A model generated the notes under the pieces. It was not told the origin of the DNA, did no database searches, and was given only the letters and a program-made list of their open reading frames with translations. Position numbers and translations under genes: made by a program. From W-Chloroflexi-9 sp045863195 (GTDB lineage Bacteria; Chloroflexota; Dehalococcoidia; UBA2979): DNA of 64,000 nt. Positions 35,601 through 43,394 of the stretch are shown here, piece by piece. Position 1 is the first letter of the stretch. Every line of letters begins with the position of its first letter. Where the stretch lies: NCBI GenBank assembly GCA_045863195.1, contig BTUI01000004.1:1-64000 (forward strand). The letters are read 5' to 3'.

Positions 35601-36646
35601 GCGTCGTCGCGGAACAGCCGGAACGTCTGCACCAGGCCGAGCCAGAGGTCCTGGTTCTGGTCGCGGTCGGAGTAGCGCTCAACCCGTTCCCTCAACGAGG
35701 ACACGGAGTAGTAGCGCTGGTAGATGGTCGCGCGGGCTTCGTCGGCCCCGTCGGGGAAGATGAGCCGCCGCTCCTCGGCGACCATCAGGAAGAGCAGCCG
35801 GTACACGAGCCGCAGCAGCTCTCGGTAGTACTCGTCGGCGTCGAGATTGCCCTCCTCGAACGCGCGCCGGAGGCCCTCGCTCTCCGGGTGCACGAGGAAC
35901 GCCTGGCCCAACTCACGGAGCGCCGTCTCGACGCCATCCCGCAGCCGTTCGCGGACGCGGCCACCGTGTTCGATCCCCTGGGTGTAGTACGTCTCCAGCA
36001 GGCACTCGTGCGCTGCCGCATCGCCGTTCGGGAAGCGACTCGCGTGTAACAGCCGGTACAGGAGCACGAACTCCGGGTACTGGTTGCCCTCGATGATCCC
36101 TTCGATGTCGAATTCGACGTACGAGGGCCGGGTGAACCGCTCGCTGTCGCGGAGCAGCCGCAGCCGCCGTCCGTTCGTCACCACGCCCCACAGGACGCCG
36201 GAGCGGTTCAGGTACTCCTGCACCGACGAATGCGGCGATCGGCGGCCGTCGCGCTGATCCAGTTGCTGGTCGAGCGCCACGATGTGAAGTGGCGGAGCAA
36301 TCTCCTCGTCTCCGTTGAGGTGAGAGATCGAGTACCGCTCGCCGCCCGCTTCGAGCGCGGCTGGCTGGTATGTCAGACGACGGAAGCCCAGCACTTCAAG
36401 GAAATGCGTCATCCACTCGCGCGTCAGGGTGGTCCTGCTCTGACTCGAACGTCGGAGACGTCCCTGGAAAGCTTCCCACTCGGTGCGGACATCCGAGAAC
36501 GCTGACTGCAACTCATCAGGTAGACGGCGTCCATCGGCCAGCCTGAAGTCAGCAGGTCTCTGCCCCGCCGCATCTCCCTCAGCGATCCGTTCCAGGAGAT
36601 CGGGAGGCAGGATCCCGCCTTCAACCGTGACTGACTGGTACGCCAC
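32660..36646 (-). CDS. Eco57I-like adenine-specific DNA methyltransferase of a defence operon
   Basis: About 1,328 residues, in the class of large PglX/DrmMI/type IIG-like methylases. Visible motifs are SAM-binding DPASGSGHF (about 491-499), IYAVDKNPLAVDLCKVALW and catalytic NPPW (about 758-761). The flanking N-terminal 450 and C-terminal 400 residues are likely target-recognition and partner-contact regions. No nuclease motif is evident in it. The GTG at 36646 overlaps the TAG of the helicase gene by one base, with AGGGGCGA upstream; a GTG 12 codons earlier is possible. It would mark self DNA at N6-adenine. Confidence 0.88.
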   Translation of the reverse strand: MAYQSVTVEGGILPPDLLERIAEGDAAGQRPADFRLADGRRLPDELQSAFSDVRTEWEAFQGRLRRSSQSRTTLTREWMTHFLEVLGFRRLTYQPAALEAGGERYSISHLNGDEEIAPPLHIVALDQQLDQRDGRRSPHSSVQEYLNRSGVLWGVVTNGRRLRLLRDSERFTRPSYVEFDIEGIIEGNQYPEFVLLYRLLHASRFPNGDAAAHECLLETYYTQGIEHGGRVRERLRDGVETALRELGQAFLVHPESEGLRRAFEEGNLDADEYYRELLRLVYRLLFLMVAEERRLIFPDGADEARATIYQRYYSVSSLRERVERYSDRDQNQDLWLGLVQTFRLFRDDATASRLSLSALDGELFGPLACRHLEGAHCSNEALLRALWGLSLFRDESKALRRVNYAAINVEEFGSIYESLLDFQPDVALAPDPRFDLLGGTERKQTGSYYTPPELVQELINSALVPVMTERVEAARTREAKEQALLDLRVIDPASGSGHFMLAAARRIATELVRVRAGEDEPSPQAFREAMRDVIRHCIYAVDKNPLAVDLCKVALWIEGHAPGLPLSFLDHHVKCGDSLVGVFDLKVLEDGIPDAAYTASTGDDKSAATAYRKRNREERQQASEGFQLGLGERSDMALPESLAERFEALGGLDERTPDEVHEKERLYQSLRSGEQWWTYKTACDLWTAAFFAPLRKGESGQVPTTRIVRHALREPKALDGRMVGAASGESTRLRFFHWPLEFPDVLIRHGGFDVVLGNPPWERMKLQEQEFFGSRDREIATAANKAARERLLKTLPARKPELHRDFEQTKRDAEGASLFVRGSERFPLAGRGDVNTYTVFCETNRMLLHSAGRAGMIIPSGIATDDTTKYLFGDLIERRALISLHSFENEAKIFPAVHNETKFCLLTIGGLETGWIEPDFVFFARHVSDLREPARHFTLTAEDFTLLNPNTRTCPIFRSGREAAITKAIYRRIPVLVDESKDEVGNPWGVHFMAMFHMSGDSNLFLTREELRASGRWLEGMAFRSGDEVAVPLYEGKMIWQFDHRFGTYDGQTQAQANKGFLPQFTDTDHANPVVLPEPRYWIPENDVALRLEGRWGRGWFIVWRDISLATNERTVVSTVAPRSGAGHTMPLLLLSPESAPHAGSLVGNLAAFVLDFVARQKVGGTHLTYGYLRQFAVLAPEVYQAKCPWDRELTTGTWLTQRVQELTYTAWDLQDFAHDCGYGGPPFQWDAERRSLLRCEIDAAFFHLYAIGRDDVDYIMDTFPIVRRNDEREHGEYRTKRVILEVYDRIARGMQTGEAYQTLLDPPPADPSVAHSADTRPEWARKD

Positions 36647-39519
36647 TAGTTCGCCCCTGCCAACGGCACGAGCACAAAGCACCCGAGAACATCGGGCGGC
36701 AAGTGCGGATCGACCGCTAGTCGCCTCGCGGTGGCCCGCCGATCGACCGCCGTTCGTAACCGTGCGTGTGACGCCTCGAGGGCTTCGCGTCGCGACGCGA
36801 CGATCGGCTGGTACCAGTCGGCATGTCGCTCGATCAGTTCGAGTCCCCAGGCCACCTGCTGCTCGCGTTCGCCCGGGGTGATGTTCGCAGCAGGCTGAGC
36901 CTGCTCAAGCAGTTGCGTCGCTTCGTCGATCGGAAGCCACGTGATGTGGTCGTCCTCACTCCTCGCCGCGACCGTGAGCACTTCCTCGGCGAACTGCGGC
37001 TCTGCGTTCACCTCCTCGAGGACGTAGCGCAACCTCAGGACGTACACGGCGGTGCGGCGGTCCACGGCGCGCGTGTATGTCGCCCCAGTGCGGGCGAACA
37101 GGTCGCTGTCGCCGTTCAGCGACCGGGCGAGAACGTAGTCGGCGAACGCCTCCACCATTGGGTGATTCCGTCCGAGGGACTCGACATCGTCCCGCGGAAT
37201 CGGCAGAGGCTCGCTCGGATCGATCCCCGCGAACGAAACACGGAGTGGGAACTCCCCAGCGGGCCAACGAGACTTCAAGAACTCCTGGAGGTCACCCGGT
37301 CGCAACTCAAAGACATCAGCATCCGGAGTCTCGCGCAAGCTGCCATTCACCCGCTGGAGGGTGCTGCCGAGGAAGCGTCGAATTGAGCGGGCACTGCCCA
37401 ACACCGGCTCGAGTTCCTCGAGCTCTTCCGCTACTTCTCCCGGCTGGATCGCATGCTGCGCGTATCGACTCCGGGACTGTTGCTCACGCTCGGCCGCCTC
37501 ATCCCAGTCCCGGTGGAAGCGACTCACCTGTTCATCACCGAGGTCGAGGGCCAACTGCGCCCCTTGGTCGCCACGGCGCAACAGCACGTTGTCGATGATC
37601 GCCTGGACTACCTGCTCGGACTCCACGGGCACCGGCACTGAGATCCCGAGTTGAGTGCGAATGGTCCTTGCCTTGCGGATGAGTACCTCAAGGACGGTCA
37701 GGTCAACCGGGTTGTCAGCCCCGTAGAGCAGGACCGCTTTCACCTTCGCCTGCCTCTGCCCGTAGCGGTCCACCCGCCCCTCGCGTTGCTCGAGCCGATT
37801 CGGGTTCCAGGGGAGGTCGTAGTGGACCACGGCGTCGAATTGTTCTTGGAGGTTGATGCCTTCGCTGAGGCAGTCGGTGGCGACAAGCACGCGCACCGGC
37901 TCGCTCGCCAGTTCCGTCACGATCTCGCGGCGTAGCTCACTGTCCCCATCGCCGCCAGTCACGGATCGGATCCGCACGCCGCGGTGCTTCTTCTTCAGCA
38001 TCTGCTCAAGCTGCTCAGCGACGTACTGCGCCGTGTGGATGAACCGGCAGTACACAATCGGTCGGTAGCCCTCGCTCAGGAGTTCATCGACTGTTGCCGA
38101 CACCTCCGCGAGCTTGTGGTCGAGCTCCGGTCCGCTCAGTCGCTCCGCCTGCCGCAGGAAGCCGTCGAGCCTGCGGATCTCGTCATCGCGCAATGCGGCC
38201 GACGGGTCATCGAGAGCCGCCGAGGGAACGTAGTCAGATGGCTCTTCCTCGTCCGCACTGTCGAGCACCTGTGCTGCGAACGTGTCGTCCGCATTGATGT
38301 CCTCCGTCGGCTCGCTACGTTGACGGCTGCTTCGCGCTTGGAGCATCGCGGATGCGGCGGCAGGACTCGACAGCAAGCACCGGAGGATCGCGGTTGCGGC
38401 CCAGTACCGAACGCGCCGTTGCTGGTGGCGCAGTCCGGATCCGCCGGCAACGAATTCCTGGCAATAGTCACGCACCTGCTCGTAGAGCCGCTGGTACTCG
38501 GGCGACATCCGGTAGGAGCGTTCGATGGGCTCACGTTCGGGAAACGGAGTATCGCTACCGAGCCAGTTCCGTAGGTCCGCGCGCTTCCGCTGCACGAAGT
38601 GACGTGCGACCGCCGCGCGATTGAGCTGCTCGTCCTCGGGAACGTCGAATGCGGGGTCCAGCAACCCCAGCAGTGACCGGAAGCTCTCCTCGACGCCGCT
38701 GTGCGGTGTTGCTGATGCCAGGATGAGGTGCCGAGAGGTGTCCGCAGCGAGCGCACTCACGAGTTCGTGCCGCTGGTGCTGGGATCTTCCAATATCTCCC
38801 CTCGGCCGTGCCGCGGTATGGGCTTCGTCGACAATGATCAGATCAGGAGCGTTGTCCAGGAACGACTTCCGGTACCGATCCGACTTGACGAAGTCAATGC
38901 TGGCAACGATGTGCCGGTAGTACTTGAAGACATTCACGTCTTGGCGCGGCACACCCCGCTCGAGCCGTGCCATCCGGGCTGGTTGAATGACTGCAGCATC
39001 GACATTGAACTTGGAACGCAACTCGTCGGCCCATTGCTCGCAGAGATGCGGCGCGCAGAGCACGCCGATGCGCCTCACGACGCCCCGATCCATCAACTCG
39101 CGCGCAATGAGGGCCGCCTCGATCGTCTTGCCGACACCCACGTCATCGGCGATCAGGAGGCGGATCGGCTGAAGTCGCAGTGCCATCAACAGCGGCACGA
39201 ACTGATACGGGCGCGGAGTGACTGAAACTCGTCCAAGTGAACGGAAGGGGCCCGCCCCTGCCCGCAGCTTCAGCCGCGCGGCGTCGTGAAGCAGCAACGC
39301 AGCAGCGAAGTCGGAAGCGTGGGTCGGCTCGGGGGCCGGGTAATGTGCCTCCCCAACGGTCCCTGGCTCAAGCGGACTGAAGATTCCGACCGCGTCATCC
39401 TCGTGGCCATCCACGGGGCGAAGGCGAATGACATCGTGTTCGTCAGGCGGTAGCACCACCCAGGTCCGGCCCCGCGCGCTCACGAGGGCGCCAGGGCGCC
39501 ATGCCGGTGTACCGACCAT
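36646..39519 (-). CDS. SNF2-family helicase (DrmD-like)
   Basis: 957 residues with complete SNF2/superfamily 2 motifs: DDVGVGKTIEAALIA (Walker A, GKT at 130-132), DEAH (231-234), SATPHSG, then DCLSEGINLQEQFDAVVHYD and RLEQREGRVDRYGQ (motifs V and VI). DISARM class 1 DrmD and the ATPase of helicase-methylase-ATPase operons have this size and layout. It is the first gene of the leftward operon; AAGGAAA precedes the ATG. It probably translocates on or remodels invading DNA. The C-terminal 300 residues after the helicase core are unassigned. Confidence 0.88.
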   Translation of the reverse strand: MVGTPAWRPGALVSARGRTWVVLPPDEHDVIRLRPVDGHEDDAVGIFSPLEPGTVGEAHYPAPEPTHASDFAAALLLHDAARLKLRAGAGPFRSLGRVSVTPRPYQFVPLLMALRLQPIRLLIADDVGVGKTIEAALIARELMDRGVVRRIGVLCAPHLCEQWADELRSKFNVDAAVIQPARMARLERGVPRQDVNVFKYYRHIVASIDFVKSDRYRKSFLDNAPDLIIVDEAHTAARPRGDIGRSQHQRHELVSALAADTSRHLILASATPHSGVEESFRSLLGLLDPAFDVPEDEQLNRAAVARHFVQRKRADLRNWLGSDTPFPEREPIERSYRMSPEYQRLYEQVRDYCQEFVAGGSGLRHQQRRVRYWAATAILRCLLSSPAAASAMLQARSSRQRSEPTEDINADDTFAAQVLDSADEEEPSDYVPSAALDDPSAALRDDEIRRLDGFLRQAERLSGPELDHKLAEVSATVDELLSEGYRPIVYCRFIHTAQYVAEQLEQMLKKKHRGVRIRSVTGGDGDSELRREIVTELASEPVRVLVATDCLSEGINLQEQFDAVVHYDLPWNPNRLEQREGRVDRYGQRQAKVKAVLLYGADNPVDLTVLEVLIRKARTIRTQLGISVPVPVESEQVVQAIIDNVLLRRGDQGAQLALDLGDEQVSRFHRDWDEAAEREQQSRSRYAQHAIQPGEVAEELEELEPVLGSARSIRRFLGSTLQRVNGSLRETPDADVFELRPGDLQEFLKSRWPAGEFPLRVSFAGIDPSEPLPIPRDDVESLGRNHPMVEAFADYVLARSLNGDSDLFARTGATYTRAVDRRTAVYVLRLRYVLEEVNAEPQFAEEVLTVAARSEDDHITWLPIDEATQLLEQAQPAANITPGEREQQVAWGLELIERHADWYQPIVASRREALEASHARLRTAVDRRATARRLAVDPHLPPDVLGCFVLVPLAGAN

Positions 39520-39641
39520 CGAGTTTCCTTCTCAGTGCCCGCCGATTCTACGACAGCGTCATAACGTGACGCCCCATAGTCGAATTCCTTGTGCACTACG
39601 AGCTGGCCTTTCGAACGGGTGATGGCCTCGGCACAGACCTG

Positions 39642-39647
39642 TATAAG
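39642..39647 (+). promoter_or_regulatory. TATAAG -10 box, probable leaderless promoter
   Basis: TATAAG ends 6 nt before the ATG at 39654, so transcription would begin at or next to the start codon. No Shine-Dalgarno precedes that ATG. This supports the shorter start for the TIGR02391 gene and a leaderless mRNA. A -35 is not obvious. Confidence 0.5.
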
Positions 39648-39653
39648 GTCAAC

Positions 39654-40460
39654 ATGACTTCTGTCGAGCCGTTCACCGCCGGCCAACTCGACGTGCTCGC
39701 CCGGTTCCTCGGTGAGTGCGGCACGGGCACGGAGATCAGCCGCTTCCTGACAGTGTGTCGCCTCCGGGATGACTCCGGGGAATCCACCAAGTGGAGGCGG
39801 CTGCACTGGGTATTCGACGCTGTGCAGCAGAAGGATCGCTCGGCGAATCGCGTGCTCGACTTCATCCAGCACTACCTAGCCCCGACGCGTTTCGTTGGGC
39901 GACGGGACCTATTCGAGCAGCACCGAGACGGCCTGAACTCGATCCTTGCGTTCTCGGGGCTGGAGTACGGTTCGGATGGTGAATTCCGACAGCAGACCCG
40001 CGCGCGAACCCTCGACGAAGCAGAAGCGCGGGCGCAGACGATCCAGGCCAAGTTCGCCGGACGTCGAATGCACCCCGAAGTGCTGAAGTACTGCCGAGCA
40101 GAGCTCATGCAGGACAACTACTTCCACGCGGTCTTCGAGGCTACCAAGGGTTTGGCCGAGCGCATCCGGGAGATGTCGGGAGTCGACGGTGATGGTGCTG
40201 TGCTGGTTGATCGCGTATTCGCGATCGAAAGGCCAGTACTAGCGTTCAACACGCTTCGAACCGAATCAGAGCAGTCTCAACACAAGGGCTTCGCCGCTTT
40301 GCTCAAGGGGTGCTTCGCGGCAGTGCGGAACCCACTCGCTCATGAGCCGAAGATCCTCTGGGCAGGCGAGGATGATGCGGCGGACTATCTGTCACTGATC
40401 TCGTTGCTGCACCGCAAGCTCGACGATTGCGTGAGCACGGTACCAGGGGAGCCCACGTGA
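39654..40460 (+). CDS. TIGR02391 (Ymh-like) family protein
   Basis: 268 residues with the family's C-terminal signature: FHAVFEATKGLAERIREMSG, then a conserved block FNTLRTESEQSQHKGFAALL and GCFAAVRNPLAHEPKILW. These proteins are common in defence islands and prophages; the RNPLAH helix recalls HEPN-like RNase folds (R-x4-H), though catalysis is unproven. I start at the ATG at 39654 because of the TATAAG box; a GTG at 39591 is the longer option. It is divergent from the defence operon across 134 bp and may be its regulator or effector. Confidence 0.78.
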   Translation: MTSVEPFTAGQLDVLARFLGECGTGTEISRFLTVCRLRDDSGESTKWRRLHWVFDAVQQKDRSANRVLDFIQHYLAPTRFVGRRDLFEQHRDGLNSILAFSGLEYGSDGEFRQQTRARTLDEAEARAQTIQAKFAGRRMHPEVLKYCRAELMQDNYFHAVFEATKGLAERIREMSGVDGDGAVLVDRVFAIERPVLAFNTLRTESEQSQHKGFAALLKGCFAAVRNPLAHEPKILWAGEDDAADYLSLISLLHRKLDDCVSTVPGEPT

Positions 40461-40503
40461 GCATCCGGCTCCCGGACAGCCCTCCCGCGATGGGGCAAGT
40501 CGC

Positions 40504-40686
40504 TTACTGCTCCTTGGCCACCGCCTGCGCGATCTTGCGACGAGATGCTGCCCGTTGCATCAGGCGGTTGGACTCCCCAGATGTGTCCAGCCATTCCATG
40601 AACTGCTGCACACCGTGGCGTGTCGATGTCTGGTCTCGACAGTTCGCGAGGAACACCAGCTGGATCTTCTGGACTGAGTCCGCCAC
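40504..40686 (-). CDS. Small hypothetical protein, 60 aa
   Basis: A 60-residue product starting at a GTG with GGAG 5 nt upstream. Codon choice is normal, and the composition (QKIQLVFLANCRDQTSTRHG, then EWLDTSGESNRLMQRAAS) is protein-like and soluble. It lies convergent to the TIGR02391 gene, whose stop is 44 nt away. No family recognised; a small cargo or regulatory protein. Confidence 0.45.
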   Translation of the reverse strand: MADSVQKIQLVFLANCRDQTSTRHGVQQFMEWLDTSGESNRLMQRAASRRKIAQAVAKEQ

Positions 40687-40752
40687 GTAGACTCCAAAAC
40701 GTCGCCGCGCGGCCCTGTTACCGGCCCGCCCGCCCCGCTCTGTACGTTCATC

Positions 40753-40772
40753 GCGCGGGGTGCACCCCGCGC
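40753..40772. promoter_or_regulatory. 20-bp perfect palindrome upstream of the CsbD gene
   Basis: GCGCGGGG, TGCA, CCCCGCGC form a perfect 20-bp palindrome 47 nt before the CsbD start. It could be an operator controlling stress expression or a terminator-like hairpin closing off upstream transcription. No T-tract follows on either strand. Confidence 0.5.
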
Positions 40773-40818
40773 TACACCACCATCACGCACCTATCGAGGT
40801 GCATGGACGGAGACACGT

Positions 40819-41037
40819 ATGAACTGGGACCAGGTCGAAGGCAAGTGGAAGCAAGTCCGTGGGATGGCCCAACAGAAGTGGGGCGACCTCACCGACGACG
40901 ACATGGACAAGATCAACGGCAAGCGCGAAGAGCTCGTCGGCAAGATCCAGGAGCGCTACGGCTCCAGCCGTGCAGACGCCGAAAGCCAGGTGGACGACTT
41001 CGCCCGCGAGACGGAAGAAGCCGAAACCCGCGCCTAG
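40819..41037 (+). CDS. CsbD-family stress protein
   Basis: 72 residues, the usual length. The start NWDQVEGKWKQVRGMAQQKW and the middle LTDDDMDKINGKREELVGKI are the CsbD signature; the product is highly charged and helical. CsbD proteins are abundant under general stress, with unknown mechanism. GGAG precedes the ATG, and a perfect-stem terminator follows 20 nt after the stop. It is monocistronic and a likely cargo gene. Confidence 0.92.
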   Translation: MNWDQVEGKWKQVRGMAQQKWGDLTDDDMDKINGKREELVGKIQERYGSSRADAESQVDDFARETEEAETRA

Positions 41038-41057
41038 CCCCTTCGCTTGCTACCCCA

Positions 41058-41086
41058 GAGACGGGCTCGCAGTGCGAGCCCGTCTC
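41058..41086. terminator. Strong bidirectional hairpin between convergent genes
   Basis: A perfect 13-bp stem (41,058-41,070 with 41,074-41,086; GAGACGGGCTCGC and complement) closes a 3-nt loop. It lies between the CsbD gene (plus, ends 41,037) and the DUF2235 gene (minus, ends 41,094), the classic position of a shared terminator. T-tracts are absent, as is common in very GC-rich genomes. Confidence 0.75.
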
Positions 41087-41093
41087 GCGTCCG

Positions 41094-42800
41094 CTACTCG
41101 CGCCGCTTTCGCTTGGCCCAGTTGATCTTCAGGGTGGGCTTCTCACGCAGAAGTCGCTGATGGGCCTCGATCGTTGCTCTGCGCGCAGCGTCGCCCACCT
41201 TCTCCACCGTTTGGGTAGCGATCGCGTCCAGACGCCCGGCCTGCTCCCGACACTTCCCCAGGTCTTGCGCAACGGCTAGAAGCACCTCCCGCGACAGCCG
41301 TTCGAACGCCCACGTCGGCAACGAGCAGGCCTCCTTGCGGATGGTCTCGATCGCTTCCGCATCAGACTCGATGGAACGCAGCACAGCCTGTAGGTCGCCA
41401 ACATTGGCCATGAAGCGGGACCACGTCTCGTGCTGACTGGGATCAGCTGACGCGAGGAGAGCTTCAGACAGCGAGGACACTTGGCCGCAGAGGCGTTCAG
41501 CATCCTCTAGCCTCTGGTACATGCCTTCAACTCGACTCAGCGCGCGCTCTGCCATTTCTGCCACGGGCTCGGGAGGGAGGTTCCTGCTCCTAGTGTCCGC
41601 TTCGATCGACCGTTTGCGGTGTTGCTCCGAATAGTCCGACTCGGATACCCGACTGGCGCGAGCCTCCACCGCCGCGTGCTTAAACGGTCCGCGTGCCATG
41701 AAACGAACGTCGAATCCGAGCGCGCTCCACACTAGGTTCTCGACCTTCGCCTTCACGTTCTTCGCCTTCAGGTCCTCGGCGGAAACCTTCGCCTTCGGCG
41801 GCCTGACGAGAACCGACTCCAGGTACGCCCAATCAAAGCGCAGCCCGTCTCCCTCGGCGTTGTGGATCATCCATTCGAGCGGAATGCTCGATAGGTCTTC
41901 TCGGCCGTTGCCACCTCCTACGTCCGAGTGGTTCCCCGGGAACCAGGTCTGGACTACGAGTTGATGGGGGCAATGGAGGCGCCACAACGTTGGTGCGAAG
42001 TCGTTCCTGAACTCGTGAACAGCAAGCGCGTGAAACGCCCTGCCAACGTTCCACGCTAGGCCACGCTCGTGGAACTTCTCTTGGCCACCTAAGGCGAACA
42101 CCGTGTCCCAGACGCCGATGAAATGGAGCGGCAGTGGGATGTAGCCCGGGACTGGCCCTATCGCCCTGGTATCCCCTCGGTCTAAGTCGTGCGGCGACTG
42201 CCCCGGCTCGTGCGGAGGTCGTATCTCGAAGGTCGGTGCATGTCCGTACTGCGAGAACAAGTCCGGTGCACCCACAGCAGGACCACCAGCCGCTTCAGCT
42301 CGGTGCGCCCGGCGGAGTCCGACTCCAACCTCGGCTATCTGCGCCAACTCAGGCGCCTTCCGGGCTAGTTGAGCGAGATCACGCTTGCTCGGCTCGGTGT
42401 TGTAGAACTTCCATGCTTCTGGAAACTGGGCCATGAGGCGCTTCGGGATCACGCCGAACAACTCCGTCATTCCCGACACTGATCGCGCAGCGGCGGCTCC
42501 TCGGCTAAACCCAAGCAGGTACACGCGATCGCCGAATGCATAGTTGTTGGAAAGAAACTCATAGGCTTCCTGCACAATCTGGGAGAAGCCTCGCGCATTC
42601 ATGCTGGCAGCGAATCGCCCTACACCCCTCGCACTGTCGTCGGTCGCCACCCCCGGCACATACTCGATGATCTGTAGATGTCCGTCGGCGTCCTTGGGCG
42701 CAACGGCCCTGGTAAATAGGACCACGTTGGTCGCCGGCTTGCCGGTCACGACTTCAGTGGCATTCGTAGTTCCATCAATACAGACCACAATGCGTTTCAT
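41094..42800 (-). CDS. DUF2235 alpha/beta-hydrolase (Tle1-like fold) with long helical C-terminus
   Basis: 568 residues. The DUF2235 markers are in order: RIVVCIDGTTN at the N-terminus, nucleophile elbow GFSRGAAAARS, FIGVWDTVFALGG, and WFPGNHSDVGGGN with the acid/His region. Members include Tle1 phospholipase effectors of type VI secretion; here no secretion gene adjoins. The C-terminal 200 residues are helical and Glu/Arg-rich, not part of the hydrolase core. The ATG at 42800 opens the conserved IDGT start, so the upstream frame is excluded. Near a defence operon it could be a membrane-damaging effector, which is inference. Confidence 0.82.
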   Translation of the reverse strand: MKRIVVCIDGTTNATEVVTGKPATNVVLFTRAVAPKDADGHLQIIEYVPGVATDDSARGVGRFAASMNARGFSQIVQEAYEFLSNNYAFGDRVYLLGFSRGAAAARSVSGMTELFGVIPKRLMAQFPEAWKFYNTEPSKRDLAQLARKAPELAQIAEVGVGLRRAHRAEAAGGPAVGAPDLFSQYGHAPTFEIRPPHEPGQSPHDLDRGDTRAIGPVPGYIPLPLHFIGVWDTVFALGGQEKFHERGLAWNVGRAFHALAVHEFRNDFAPTLWRLHCPHQLVVQTWFPGNHSDVGGGNGREDLSSIPLEWMIHNAEGDGLRFDWAYLESVLVRPPKAKVSAEDLKAKNVKAKVENLVWSALGFDVRFMARGPFKHAAVEARASRVSESDYSEQHRKRSIEADTRSRNLPPEPVAEMAERALSRVEGMYQRLEDAERLCGQVSSLSEALLASADPSQHETWSRFMANVGDLQAVLRSIESDAEAIETIRKEACSLPTWAFERLSREVLLAVAQDLGKCREQAGRLDAIATQTVEKVGDAARRATIEAHQRLLREKPTLKINWAKRKRRE

Positions 42801-42932
42801 CGCGCCTACCCCCACGCCAACCCCAGCCTCATGTCGGAGGGAGGATAGCGACCAACTGGCCCTCACCCTCACCGCTTCCGGCCTAGCGCCCCCTCGCGCT
42901 ACCCTCATCCACCATGCGACTCGCCAACACGC

Positions 42933-43157
42933 TCACCGGAACAGTCGAGGACTTCGCATCGCGATAGCCTGCGTCTCAGTGACTCCTCGATGGCAGGCAA
43001 TCAAATGCACTGGTCCTCCAGCAACCGACTTCAGCAGATCCGCATCCAGGTAGTCCAAGAGAAATGGACGTCCCACCAGCTCCCGCGCAGCAGCGACGGA
43101 AGTAGCGGCGGGAATGGCATGGATCCGGAACACGATGTCCCTCCCGCTGACTCTCAC
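42933..43157 (-). CDS. Possible small hypothetical protein, 74 aa
   Basis: From a GTG at 43157 the frame gives a plausible 74-residue product (VSGRDIVFRIHAIPAATSVA, then GGPVHLIACHRGVTE), but the ribosome site is weak and a longer frame upstream is not protein-like. It precedes the DUF2235 gene by 132 nt in the same orientation and could also be a decayed gene. Low certainty. Confidence 0.35.
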   Translation of the reverse strand: MRVSGRDIVFRIHAIPAATSVAAARELVGRPFLLDYLDADLLKSVAGGPVHLIACHRGVTETQAIAMRSPRLFR

Positions 43158-43184
43158 ACTCAGGGCGTTCGGATGTAGCAGGTC

Positions 43185-43358
43185 TGCGCCGCGTGAGCTG
43201 CTGGACCGGCAGCCCTGGACGACGCGGGCCGAGCTGGCGCGGCGATCTTCGAGTGGATCGAGGGCTGGTACAACCCGCGCCGACGGCACACCTCGATCGG
43301 CAATCTCAGCCCCGTCGACTACGAGAGGAGGCCCGTCCCGACGACCAATGCGGCATGA
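43185..43358 (+). pseudogene. Remnant of an IS3-family transposase (OrfB C-terminus), frameshifted
   Basis: One frame gives ELLDRQPWTTRAELA and another continues as AIFEWIEGWYNPRRRHTSIG, then NLSPVDYE before a TGA at 43,356. This is the end of an IS3-type DDE transposase (the YNPRRRH...L/ISP block) broken by a frameshift near 43,240. No upstream transposase or terminal inverted repeats are left. It marks an old insertion at the boundary between the cargo region and the transfer operon. Confidence 0.75.
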
Positions 43359-43394
43359 TGCGCTCTACACCCAACCACTCCGGGAAACCGGGGC

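Noticed and set aside
22096..39519. Assignment of the defence operon as BREX
   Set aside because: No PglZ phosphatase, BrxC ATPase or BrxA/B-like gene is present; the methylase resemblance alone is not enough.
22096..39519. Assignment as canonical class 1 DISARM
   Set aside because: drmC (PLD) is absent and helicase plus DUF1998 are fused; I therefore use DISARM/HMA-like only.
40660..40680. CTGGATC and CTGGACT near each other at 40,660 and 40,669
   Set aside because: The spacing is 9 rather than 11 bp, there is no triplet or GTTGCAC tail, and the site lies within the 60-aa coding frame; likely chance, although 13 bases match the 8,065 copy.
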